From NCBI GenBank assembly GCA_964558975.1, contig CAZLFQ010000004.1, forward strand, positions 1 through 61,791: 61,791 nucleotides of DNA. The letters are read 5' to 3'. The DNA is from CAZLFQ01 sp964558975 (GTDB lineage Bacteria > Pseudomonadota > Alphaproteobacteria > Rickettsiales > Midichloriaceae). This document shows, piece after piece, positions 34,482 to 42,729 of this stretch. The first letter of the stretch is position 1; the number at the start of each line of letters is the position of its first letter. The translations under genes were made by a program, and so were the position numbers. The notes under the pieces are model-generated. The model was not told where the DNA came from, did no database searches, and saw only the letters and a program-made list of their open reading frames with translations.

Positions 34482-35142
34482 GAATCTCTCCATCCAAAAT
34501 GTGCATATGACGCTTGCACCGTTTTGCAAGCTTTGTATCATGAGTTATCAAAACAAAAGTTGTTCCAAACTTTTTATTTAGATCAAATAACTCATCCATC
34601 ACTATCTTTCCAGTTTCCGAATCTAAATTTCCAGTTGGCTCATCAGCAAGAATGATTTTAGGCTTTGCAGCGAATGCTCTTGCCACTGCAACACGCTGCT
34701 GTTCTCCACCAGATAGTTGAGACGGAAAATGACTAATTCTATGTTGTAATCCAACAAGACTAAGGGCAGCAATAGCTTCTTTTTCTGAATTTGCAACACC
34801 AGCAAATTCAAGCGGCACCATAACATTTTCTAATGCCGTCATGGTCGGAATCAAATGAAAATTCTGAAAAATTATACCAACATTTTTCCTGCGAAACACC
34901 GCTAGATTATCTTCAGATAAATTATCAATTCGCTGTCCAGATACTTCTATTTGGCCAGATGAAGGTTTTTCCAACCCTGATATCAACATAATTAACGATG
35001 TTTTTCCCGCTCCAGATGGACCGACTATGCTTAAAGTTTGACCGTATGAAATGTCTAAATTAACTTTTTTTAACACGTTGATTTTTCCTGCATCTGATTT
35101 TAGAGTCAATGATACATCTGTTAATTTTATAAGCGAATTCAT
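34465..35142 (-). CDS. YbbA/LolD-like ABC transporter ATPase
   Basis: The 225-residue ATPase has Walker A GPSGAGKTS (near 40), signature LSGGEQQRVAVARA, Walker B IILADEPTGNLD and the H-loop ITHD. It pairs with the FtsX/YbbP-like permease encoded next, with overlapping frames. Its ATG (35142-35140) shares two bases with the divergent tesA ATG, so its promoter must lie inside tesA. Confidence 0.93.
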   Translation of the reverse strand: MNSLIKLTDVSLTLKSDAGKINVLKKVNLDISYGQTLSIVGPSGAGKTSLIMLISGLEKPSSGQIEVSGQRIDNLSEDNLAVFRRKNVGIIFQNFHLIPTMTALENVMVPLEFAGVANSEKEAIAALSLVGLQHRISHFPSQLSGGEQQRVAVARAFAAKPKIILADEPTGNLDSETGKIVMDELFDLNKKFGTTFVLITHDTKLAKRCKRHMHILDGEIHESNN

Positions 35143-35755
35143 GAACCGAATTTTAATATTATTTTTGCTTTCAGTAGCTTATGTTTTTCCTGCACATAGC
35201 TCAACACAAATTATCATGTTTGGTGATAGTTTAGTTGCTGGATATAACCTAGCTCCTGACCAAGCCTTGCCAAAACAACTCGAAGCTGCTTTGCAAAAAG
35301 ATGGTTTAGATGCTGTTGTAGAAAATTTCGGAGTGTCTGGAGACACGACATATTCGGCATTACAAAGGACCGATCTAGCGTCAGATAAGAAACCTAAAAT
35401 AATAGTAATCGTCTTGGGTGGCAATGATATGCTAAGAAATGTCCCACCTGAACAAACCTATGAAAATTTGGAAAATATCATTAAGAGATTCCAAGAGAAA
35501 AACATACGAGTCATATTGTGTGAAATGAAGGCTTCGACAATGTATGGGCTTGGTTTTAAAAGCAAATTTGATTCTATATATTCAAAACTTGCAAGAAAGT
35601 ATTCAGTTAAGTTAGTACCATTTTTTATGGAAAAAGTTATTTACGATCAGACAAAAATGCTTTCTGATGGAATTCATCCAAACGCATTAGGTGTCGCTCA
35701 AATAGTGCAAGATATTTTACCAATCATAAAAAAAGAAATTAAAGAGGTTAAGTAG
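35141..35755 (+). CDS. tesA: TesA-like periplasmic esterase (SGNH/GDSL hydrolase)
   Basis: From ATG 35141 the product has 204 residues: a signal peptide (about 1-18, ending in AHS), block I GDSLVAGY with the nucleophile Ser, the GGNDML block, and the C-terminal Asp-x-x-His pair DGIHPN. It is an acyl-CoA thioesterase/lysophospholipase I type enzyme exported to the periplasm. The open frame reaches back to 35051, but that extension lacks a signal and lies antisense to the ATPase gene. The PAP2 gene follows after two bases. Confidence 0.9.
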   Translation: MNRILILFLLSVAYVFPAHSSTQIIMFGDSLVAGYNLAPDQALPKQLEAALQKDGLDAVVENFGVSGDTTYSALQRTDLASDKKPKIIVIVLGGNDMLRNVPPEQTYENLENIIKRFQEKNIRVILCEMKASTMYGLGFKSKFDSIYSKLARKYSVKLVPFFMEKVIYDQTKMLSDGIHPNALGVAQIVQDILPIIKKEIKEVK

Positions 35756-35757
35756 CT

Positions 35758-36630
35758 ATGTTTTTGCCATTACTTCAAGATATAACTTGGATCTTACCTT
35801 ATAGAACTGAATCCTTAACAATTTTTTTTCAATTCTTTAGGGTATTTGGACAACCAGCTTTATATATATTCTTCTTGGCTACTTGGTTTTGGCACAGTGG
35901 AAGCAGACTTTCAGTATTCATGGCCTTTACCACGTGTGTTGCAACATTCGTATGCAACTTCATGAAATTGATCTTTCAAATTCCAAGACCTCCTATTGAG
36001 TACCATTTAATTGACGCATCTAGTTTTGGCTTTCCCAGTGGAGATGTATTATTAGTAACAACTTTTTGGATAGTATTAGCAGTTCATTTTAGAAATAGAT
36101 TATTGTCTATTTTTTGCCTGATTTTAATTCCAACAGTTATGGTTTCAAGAGTTTATTTTGGAGTACACAGCCCACTAGATGTTACTGTAGGCATGTTAGT
36201 TGGTATTGCAACAGCTGCTTTTTTATTATCTCAAAATTTCAAAAACATTTTTGAAAGCTGGCTTACTGGAGAAAAACTTAAACTGTATTGGATTATTATT
36301 ACTGCATCATTTATCGTTGTAGCAATTTCTTTTCCAGAAACTATAAACAACCCTCTTTCTGTAGCATTTGGAGCTTTCTTTGGGCTTGGCATAGCTTTGA
36401 GCAAGGGTATGATGCTAGATCATGAAAAAAAAGTGAGTTTGTATATATTGTCAGCAGCTATTACAATGCTTGCCGTGCTTTATATATTCATTCCTAGCAC
36501 ATTAATTTCTGGACAATATAAATGGTTAAATCAAACCGTGAAATTTGCAATTATCACATCATATATATTCTATTTTATCCCACGCTGCTTTAAGACAATT
36601 CATGAAGACGAAGATTTGAATGAAGCTTAA
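35758..36630 (+). CDS. PAP2-superfamily membrane protein with altered catalytic motif
   Basis: This 290-residue protein has several membrane helices and the PAP2 phosphatase motifs: KX6RP with Lys70 and Arg77-Pro78, then PSG at 93-95, and SRx5HxxxD with Ser130-Arg131, His137 and Asp141. The motif II histidine (PSGH) is replaced by Asp96, so it reads PSGD. The family dephosphorylates lipid phosphates such as undecaprenyl or phosphatidyl-glycerol phosphates. It is encoded two bases after tesA and overlaps the hemY stop convergently. Confidence 0.85.
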   Translation: MFLPLLQDITWILPYRTESLTIFFQFFRVFGQPALYIFFLATWFWHSGSRLSVFMAFTTCVATFVCNFMKLIFQIPRPPIEYHLIDASSFGFPSGDVLLVTTFWIVLAVHFRNRLLSIFCLILIPTVMVSRVYFGVHSPLDVTVGMLVGIATAAFLLSQNFKNIFESWLTGEKLKLYWIIITASFIVVAISFPETINNPLSVAFGAFFGLGIALSKGMMLDHEKKVSLYILSAAITMLAVLYIFIPSTLISGQYKWLNQTVKFAIITSYIFYFIPRCFKTIHEDEDLNEA

Positions 36631-37916
36631 ACAGTATCAACATATATAGAATGTGGTCCGCAAGCGTTAGACCACATTGATTTCTCAAAATCCCAATAGA
36701 AATCAGTTTTCTGCTTATCATCCTCTGAGGTCAGCGCTTGACGAAGCCAATCTGTAATCTCAGCTTTGTTTGCATGAGTTCTCTGACAAAACTCTGCCAT
36801 TAAAAGGCAGGCACGTAATTTTCTTGTACCACTCAAAGCATCAGAAATATGCTTTGAGGCCAGTTCAAAATTGTCAGAATCTAATGAAGCTCTGGCGAGA
36901 ATTATACTACTTTCATAATGCTCTGAGTTTGTTGAGGCAATATTTTTGACAATTTTATATAATTTCTGGTCTAAAACTTGTTTTGAAAGATCAAATACAA
37001 TCTGACTAAGCTTATGATGAGGTAAAATCTTCCACTGATTACGAATTAACTTTATAACTATCGAATTATCATCGTCTTTACTTGTCTTAATAGCCACAAG
37101 AGTGGCTGGCAAAAAACCATCCAAATTTTTTGCAGCTTGCTGTGCATTTTTTTTTGCACCCGAAACATCTCCAAACTCAATCATTTCTTCTGCAATCTTA
37201 TACTTACAAATCGCCCTAACCACATCTACATTTTTTTTTCCAAGGTAATAGTTTATATCTTTCAATAAAAAAGAGGTAATCACAGAACTTACGTTAAGTA
37301 TCTCTTCCAATTCTCTCCAACGCTTTGCTTTTATATAAGAAGCAACATATTGCCTTGCTAATAAACTGCTTTTAAAAGATTTCCAAAGTTCTGAACAATA
37401 ATTAGCAACAATAAACCAGTCTTTTTCAGATATTGAGATCTCTATTAGTTTCTGAAAAGCTGCAACTTTGGTTTTTGGGTATTTAGTAAGAATCATTAAT
37501 TTATTCTTAATTTCAGGGGTGTTTTTGCTTACTTCTTCTAGTAGCAAGGACATAGATACTTGATCTACAACATCTACATTATCTTTAATAAGAGAATATT
37601 TACTTTCCAATCCTTTCAGATTCATTCCAGTATAGTCAGAAAAGAAACCAGCAATATTACTAATCACTTTATCTTTTCTCTTATCTTTCATTCTTTGTTT
37701 GATTTGCAAGGGGATAGTAAATATTTTATAGATCCAAAAAAGAACTATTTGTAATAGTACCAAACCCAGCGAGAAGTAAATGAAGAACTCTGTAACTGTA
37801 GTCTCTACAGTATAGTCCAAAAAAACAAAACTCAGTTCACCTGAGTTTTTAGAAAACCAATATGCGCCACCTATGCCTGAAGCAAAGATGACGCATACAA
37901 GTATTAATCTAACCAT
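36627..37916 (-). CDS. hemY: HemY-like TPR membrane protein
   Basis: The protein has 429 residues: two N-terminal membrane helices (about 2-20 and 42-65), as in the HemY_N domain, and a long array of TPR-like helices to the end. It is named for its position in heme loci but is not an enzyme of the pathway; its role is not established. The start overlaps the end of the Mic60-like gene by eight bases, so the two are translationally coupled. Confidence 0.85.
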   Translation of the reverse strand: MVRLILVCVIFASGIGGAYWFSKNSGELSFVFLDYTVETTVTEFFIYFSLGLVLLQIVLFWIYKIFTIPLQIKQRMKDKRKDKVISNIAGFFSDYTGMNLKGLESKYSLIKDNVDVVDQVSMSLLLEEVSKNTPEIKNKLMILTKYPKTKVAAFQKLIEISISEKDWFIVANYCSELWKSFKSSLLARQYVASYIKAKRWRELEEILNVSSVITSFLLKDINYYLGKKNVDVVRAICKYKIAEEMIEFGDVSGAKKNAQQAAKNLDGFLPATLVAIKTSKDDDNSIVIKLIRNQWKILPHHKLSQIVFDLSKQVLDQKLYKIVKNIASTNSEHYESSIILARASLDSDNFELASKHISDALSGTRKLRACLLMAEFCQRTHANKAEITDWLRQALTSEDDKQKTDFYWDFEKSMWSNACGPHSIYVDTV

Positions 37917-38715
37917 TCTTTAAAGTCTCATCTGCTATTTGATTTACATAGTACTTCAAAATGTTTCTTAAGTTAAGATTATCTACAACTTTTTTTAACC
38001 CATCATTTTTAGGCTCTACTTGTTCAAGAGTTTTTAGTGCTTCCCACTCATTTTTCTCTCTCAAGTTTTTAATTGCAGAATCAATAACTATTGGATTACA
38101 TTTAATCCTCAAGTCATCATCTTTACTAGAAACTTTGAAAACATTTTTGATACTTTCAAAAGCTGTTTTTTCTTCTTCAGTAGTTGGCTTTGCTGCTTGA
38201 GTAGACTCTTCAACAATTTTAACCATTTCATCATGATTCAATATGGCCATCGATTTATTCTTCTCAATTTCAGCTATTTGATCTTGAAACTTACCATTTA
38301 GAAGCTTTTTCAAATCTACAAGCTTATCTGTATAATCCTTAGTATTATTGATTCTTTCAACAATCTCTTTAGTAAGGAATATAATGTGATACTTATCCGC
38401 TTTAACATTGATCTTCTCAACAGCTTTCAAATCAGCTCCACCTAAGCCAGCGCCGCCACCTGTTTCACCAATTACAGCCAATCTGTTATTCATGTCTTCG
38501 ATAGTTTTGCTAAGAAGAGCTAAGTTAGAATCAACTTTCTGATTGCCCGAACCTACTGCTCCTGCAAGATCAGAGCGAATGCCCTCAACTTTAAACATCA
38601 TGACTGTCACCATGACGAAAATCACCAGTGTCATAGCAGGTGTAAACCACTTGCTGACGCTTCTTACATGTGATGCCTTGTGAGCATCCATTTTATCTTT
38701 TTCTTTGTCTTTCAT
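37909..38715 (-). CDS. Mic60/mitofilin-like protein (by position)
   Basis: The 268-residue protein has a basic cytoplasmic tail, one membrane helix (about 28-46), a coiled-coil region (about 55-180) and a helical C-terminus. In alphaproteobacteria the gene immediately before hemY encodes the Mic60 homolog that shapes internal membranes; topology and context fit, but the sequence is short and diverged, so homology is not proven. It overlaps hemY by eight bases. Confidence 0.6.
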   Translation of the reverse strand: MKDKEKDKMDAHKASHVRSVSKWFTPAMTLVIFVMVTVMMFKVEGIRSDLAGAVGSGNQKVDSNLALLSKTIEDMNNRLAVIGETGGGAGLGGADLKAVEKINVKADKYHIIFLTKEIVERINNTKDYTDKLVDLKKLLNGKFQDQIAEIEKNKSMAILNHDEMVKIVEESTQAAKPTTEEEKTAFESIKNVFKVSSKDDDLRIKCNPIVIDSAIKNLREKNEWEALKTLEQVEPKNDGLKKVVDNLNLRNILKYYVNQIADETLKNG

Positions 38716-38814
38716 GACGGACTCCTAATTAACAATGTTCCACACTAAAAGTCTGACATTTAAAGAATTATCTGTCAATTCTATATAATTGAATTGTTAT
38801 TAACCGTTTCTTAA

Positions 38815-39615
38815 CTATTTTTTGTTATCACTAGACAGTCTTTTGATTATTTCCATGATTTCTTCATATGATAAAGCACCAGGATAATACTCTTCATTGA
38901 TCAAATAAGCAGGAGAACCTAGAATCCCAATTGAACGAGCTATTTTCTTATTGCCTTCCAAAATCTTTTCTATATTCGAACTCTTCGCTGCTTTGTTGAA
39001 TTGCTCTTCGCTTATTCCAACTGCTTTAACAATGTTTAACAGGGCATTTTCATCTGTTGGCCCCGTATAATTCATTAGTTGCCTATGAAAATCCATATAC
39101 TTACTTTTATCTACACTATTTACGGCCAATGAAACCCTTGCTGCTTTATCAGAGAATTCTCCAAGGACAGGGAATTCTTTAAATACGATCTCAAGATCAA
39201 TCCCTGAAGCAAGAAGTTGATCTTTCACTTTCATCATCCTTTTGCAATATCCGCAGCGATAATCAAAGAACTCTACTATCTTTATTTTAGCTTTGGGATT
39301 GCCAATTCTAGGATCATCTTTACTAGTCTGAATTTCATTAAGATTTTCCTTAATATAATTTTGTACTCTATCACGCTCTTTTCTAGCTTGATCAAGATTC
39401 ATTCTATCTACTGATTCAACTATCAAAGCAGGGTTCTCAATTATAAAATCTTTGACTATATTCTGTATTTCCGTTCTTGAAATAGCTTGCTGCGGGTCTA
39501 AGAAATAACTCTCTGGATTCTTTTTTTCAACATATTTTATATATCCAAAACTAGCAGAAAAAGATAACACTACAGTAATGGCACTCACTATTACTATTGA
39601 ACCGAAAGATTTCAT
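38815..39615 (-). CDS. DsbA-family thiol-disulfide oxidoreductase
   Basis: The 266-residue protein has an N-terminal membrane anchor or signal (about 5-26), a helical linker, then a thioredoxin fold with active site CGYC at 121-124 in FFDYRCGYCKRM and the cis-Pro loop GSPAYLI. It resembles Com1-type DsbA proteins of Coxiella and Rickettsiales and acts in the periplasm in disulfide formation or repair. A dsbB is not nearby. Confidence 0.92.
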   Translation of the reverse strand: MKSFGSIVIVSAITVVLSFSASFGYIKYVEKKNPESYFLDPQQAISRTEIQNIVKDFIIENPALIVESVDRMNLDQARKERDRVQNYIKENLNEIQTSKDDPRIGNPKAKIKIVEFFDYRCGYCKRMMKVKDQLLASGIDLEIVFKEFPVLGEFSDKAARVSLAVNSVDKSKYMDFHRQLMNYTGPTDENALLNIVKAVGISEEQFNKAAKSSNIEKILEGNKKIARSIGILGSPAYLINEEYYPGALSYEEIMEIIKRLSSDNKK

Positions 39616-39688
39616 TTTAACCCTAAGAAAAACATTATCTGTAACAAGATAAACTAGTGAAATTATTATACAATTGATTTTTCTTTAA

Positions 39689-40465
39689 CTATTCAAAAAC
39701 TGTAGGAATCAAAAAAGATACTTCATTATTCTTAGATTTAACATAAGCATCAACATGTCTAGTGCTATCAATTATCTGGGAAACATCCTCTTGTGATACT
39801 TCTGGTCTAAGCTTTGGATACAAAGTATTAACTGAAGATAACTCACAAGCATGAGTTACATAAGCAGAAATTGGATTGGATTCAACTGCTAAATTTAACA
39901 ACGAATACAACTCTTCTCTGAGGAATTTCCAATGATTAATAAATGCAATCCCCTTACATATCTCTTCGCCAATAAGGATTATAAATTCTTGTATATCTGG
40001 AATTAGAGAGATGCTGGTTGATAACTCTAAATCATCAACAAACCTTCCTTCCTCTTGTTCGAAAGAATATGGTTTATGCACCATATAGAAAAACATCCAA
40101 AAGTAATTCCACCTAAAATCTTCATTTTCCACATTATCATTCGTATTGACTGATTCCAAAATAGCAAGTTCTTTGGCTTCATTTAAAACCCCCCAAGCAT
40201 AAGAAAATTCTCTACCTTGGGTTTCAAATAGCAAGTTTTGATTTATTAATTGTTCTTGATGACGGATGCGCTCTTCCCAAAGTTTTTTTTCTTCTTCTAC
40301 ATTTGGGTTAGCTGCTCCACCTCCACTCGCACTACAACTTTGTGAAAAGAAATTATCAGGATTTGATATCCTGCGAAATGACTCTCTAACCTGATTTCTG
40401 AGCTGCCTCCAAAAGAGCTTCAATAAGCGGAGAACCAATCTAATGATGAAATTAACAAATCCCAT
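39689..40465 (-). CDS. Hypothetical protein with amphipathic Arg-rich N-terminus, 258 aa
   Basis: No family is recognised. The first ~32 residues alternate hydrophobic residues with arginines, giving a membrane-associating amphipathic helix rather than a cleavable signal. A low-complexity Ser/Gly/Ala stretch (about 44-52) follows, then a soluble helical region. It is 30 bases downstream of the ankyrin gene on the same strand and is probably co-transcribed. With an ankyrin neighbour it is a candidate effector or membrane-peripheral protein; function is unknown. Confidence 0.6.
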   Translation of the reverse strand: MGFVNFIIRLVLRLLKLFWRQLRNQVRESFRRISNPDNFFSQSCSASGGGAANPNVEEEKKLWEERIRHQEQLINQNLLFETQGREFSYAWGVLNEAKELAILESVNTNDNVENEDFRWNYFWMFFYMVHKPYSFEQEEGRFVDDLELSTSISLIPDIQEFIILIGEEICKGIAFINHWKFLREELYSLLNLAVESNPISAYVTHACELSSVNTLYPKLRPEVSQEDVSQIIDSTRHVDAYVKSKNNEVSFLIPTVFE

Positions 40466-40495
40466 CTCAACACAAACAATATATATCCCAATAAC

Positions 40496-41455
40496 TTAAT
40501 CATAACGAGACATGCCTATTTTGCAAATTTTTTGGATAAATCTAGCCCAACAGCATCCCTGCTCTGCTGGTTCTAGTACTTCACTTATGTTGACAATATT
40601 GCTTGCTGGTTGCATTGGCATTACAGTTGTCGATGATGCTTTTCTCAAAACTGCATTTGCTCTCATTGAAGCATTTTTAATACCCTTATTAGGCCCACTC
40701 TCAAGGCTTGCTGTAACAGCTTGCAGCGAAATACCATGTGAAAACCTTTCATTGCACTCCAATAGTGAAGTTGGCGTCTCCCCATCTCTATTCGCAATAT
40801 GACCACTATCACTTCTTTCTAAAAGCACTTGTGTGGCCTTCCCTTGAAGCTCTGTAATTGCATTATGCAAAGGTGTTCTACCCTTAAAATCCTGAGAATC
40901 AGCATTCGCTCCTCCATCTAGCAGCAATCCTGCAAGATCTGCTCTCCCACTTGCTGCAGCATGATGAAGTACTGTTTCACCATTTCTGTTTTGAGCATCG
41001 AGTTTAACGCCTTTTCCGCATAAGAATTGAATTATAACTTGAGGATCATCATTTCCAACCTGAATACTCGCTGCATCTTTAATAAAAGAACCAAGACTAT
41101 TTTTATCAGCTTTAAGAGCGTGTATAGGAGTATGTCCTTTTTTATCAACCACATTTACATTAGCACCACTTTGCACAAGCACTTCTATTACTGCTAAATG
41201 CCTAAACTCAGCCGCTAAATGCAATGGGGTTCGCCCTAGCTTATCTCTAACATTCACATCAAAGTTGATTTTGCTCAAAAGTACTTTTATTGCCTCTAAT
41301 TTTCCATTTGCTGCTAATAAATGTAATATTGCTTGCTCAGCACTACCATATAATGGCTCTAAATCTTCCATCGATAATTCTACTGTTTTAAGAAGCGTTA
41401 AAACAGCATCCCAATCCCCTTTATTACAAGCAACTTCCAAATTTTTATTATACAT
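40496..41455 (-). CDS. Ankyrin-repeat protein, candidate effector
   Basis: The 319 residues contain at least four ankyrin repeats, seen as GRTPLHLAA, KKGHTPIHAL, GETVLHHAAASGRADLAGLLLDGGAN and GRTPLHNAI, between about 75 and 225. A diverged N-terminal unit and a Ser/Pro-rich tail ending in a Cys-Trp-rich segment flank them. No signal peptide is seen. Ankyrin proteins of Rickettsiales are often delivered by the type IV system and bind host proteins; here that is inference. It is upstream of the 258-residue orphan. Confidence 0.85.
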   Translation of the reverse strand: MYNKNLEVACNKGDWDAVLTLLKTVELSMEDLEPLYGSAEQAILHLLAANGKLEAIKVLLSKINFDVNVRDKLGRTPLHLAAEFRHLAVIEVLVQSGANVNVVDKKGHTPIHALKADKNSLGSFIKDAASIQVGNDDPQVIIQFLCGKGVKLDAQNRNGETVLHHAAASGRADLAGLLLDGGANADSQDFKGRTPLHNAITELQGKATQVLLERSDSGHIANRDGETPTSLLECNERFSHGISLQAVTASLESGPNKGIKNASMRANAVLRKASSTTVMPMQPASNIVNISEVLEPAEQGCCWARFIQKICKIGMSRYD

Positions 41456-41513
41456 ATACTAAGATCGCCAATGGATTTTGATTTGAATTTATATATTGAG
41501 AATTAGGAGTTTC

Positions 41514-42488
41514 CTAGATCTTTTTAGAAAGTGGGTGACTATCTAAAACTAAGTGCTTCGCTTGTTCTGATAACACCTTTGTATAAATCTGCGTAGATGA
41601 AATATCCGCATGCCCAAGTAATTCCTGCACAACTCTTAAATCTGCACCATTCTGCAATAAATGACTGGCAAAGGAATGCCTAAACTTATGTGGCGAAACA
41701 AGTACTGGGTCTATATTTGCGTTCATTGCAACTTGCTTCATGATTTGGTGGAATCTTTGTCTAGACATATGAGTAATTTTTCCAGATTTTCCAAACGTAG
41801 GGAATAGAAAATCACTTTGCATACCTCTTAAAAACTTGATCCTAACTTTTAGGTATTCATTTAATGAATTAATGGCAGTCTGATTTAAAATTATGATTCT
41901 TTCCTTACTACCTTTTCCTTTAATCACAATTGCAGCATGTGATTCGCTCTTAATAATATTTTTTTGAATACTAGAATATCTAAGTTGGATCAGCTCTGTA
42001 ACTCTCATCCCAGATGAATAGAGGATTTCCAACATGCATTTATCTCTTATTTTATCTGCACCTCCCGATAGATCTATTGAACCTAACATAAGCTCAACAT
42101 CTTGCTTTGATAATGCCTTAGGTAATAACTTATCTTGTTTTGGCATTTCCAAATATAAACTTGGATTATCATTTCTGATTTTATCAATACATAAAAATTT
42201 AAAGAAGTGCTTTATAGCAGAAATTTTTCTAGCAAGCGTTCTGCTTGAAAGTTTTTTTTCTCCTAATTTTTCAATATATTTTGCAAGATCAGATTGCAAT
42301 ACATCCTGTAGTGAAATTTTTTTATTAGAAAGAAAACTTAACAAGTCTTCTAAATCAAATTTATATGAGTAGATTGTATTTTTCGCCGCAGACTTTTCTA
42401 CAGAGATCATCTCTAGAAAATTTTCTACATAGATATAATCAGCGTTATTCTGCTGTTTCGAGTTTATCAATTTCTTCAACCTGATCAT
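41514..42488 (-). CDS. xerD: Tyrosine recombinase XerD-type
   Basis: Xer recombinases resolve chromosome dimers at dif. The 324 residues have the N-terminal SAM-like DNA-binding domain and the catalytic set Arg162, Lys192, His267, Arg270, His293 and Tyr302 in order (GMRVTEL, GKGSKER, HKFRHSFASHLL, LLGHADISSTQIYT). Sequence resembles XerD more than XerC, by memory of the family. The start overlaps the preceding small membrane-protein gene by 44 bases. Confidence 0.9.
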   Translation of the reverse strand: MIRLKKLINSKQQNNADYIYVENFLEMISVEKSAAKNTIYSYKFDLEDLLSFLSNKKISLQDVLQSDLAKYIEKLGEKKLSSRTLARKISAIKHFFKFLCIDKIRNDNPSLYLEMPKQDKLLPKALSKQDVELMLGSIDLSGGADKIRDKCMLEILYSSGMRVTELIQLRYSSIQKNIIKSESHAAIVIKGKGSKERIIILNQTAINSLNEYLKVRIKFLRGMQSDFLFPTFGKSGKITHMSRQRFHQIMKQVAMNANIDPVLVSPHKFRHSFASHLLQNGADLRVVQELLGHADISSTQIYTKVLSEQAKHLVLDSHPLSKKI

Positions 42489-42648
42489 TAATCATCTGCT
42501 CTACAACTTGAACTTGCGGCTCTATATCAGCAGAAAGCATGTATACAGAAATAATAAGAAGTGCACCTAAGACTATGAATTTTAAGTTGCCAGACTTCTT
42601 TTTTCTACTACTTCTGTTAATTCGACTATAATAGTACATCCTTGACAT
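42445..42648 (-). CDS. Small single-pass membrane protein, 67 aa
   Basis: This short protein has a Tyr/Arg/Lys-rich cytoplasmic tail (1-23), one membrane helix (about 24-40) and an acidic, probably coiled C-terminus. It overlaps the xerD start by 44 bases in another frame and is divergent from topA. I know of no function. The positive-inside arrangement and the coupling to xerD suggest a real gene. Confidence 0.5.
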   Translation of the reverse strand: MSRMYYYSRINRSSRKKKSGNLKFIVLGALLIISVYMLSADIEPQVQVVEQMINDQVEEIDKLETAE

Positions 42649-42729
42649 CTTACTAAAACCCTAATATTCAACATCTTATAAAGAATGCAATTTATTTGCA
42701 TTCAAGGCAATAGTAAAGATTAATTTATA

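Noticed and set aside
35051..35140. 30-codon N-terminal extension of TesA
   Set aside because: It lacks a signal peptide and is antisense to the ATPase gene; the proper signal peptide starts at 35141.
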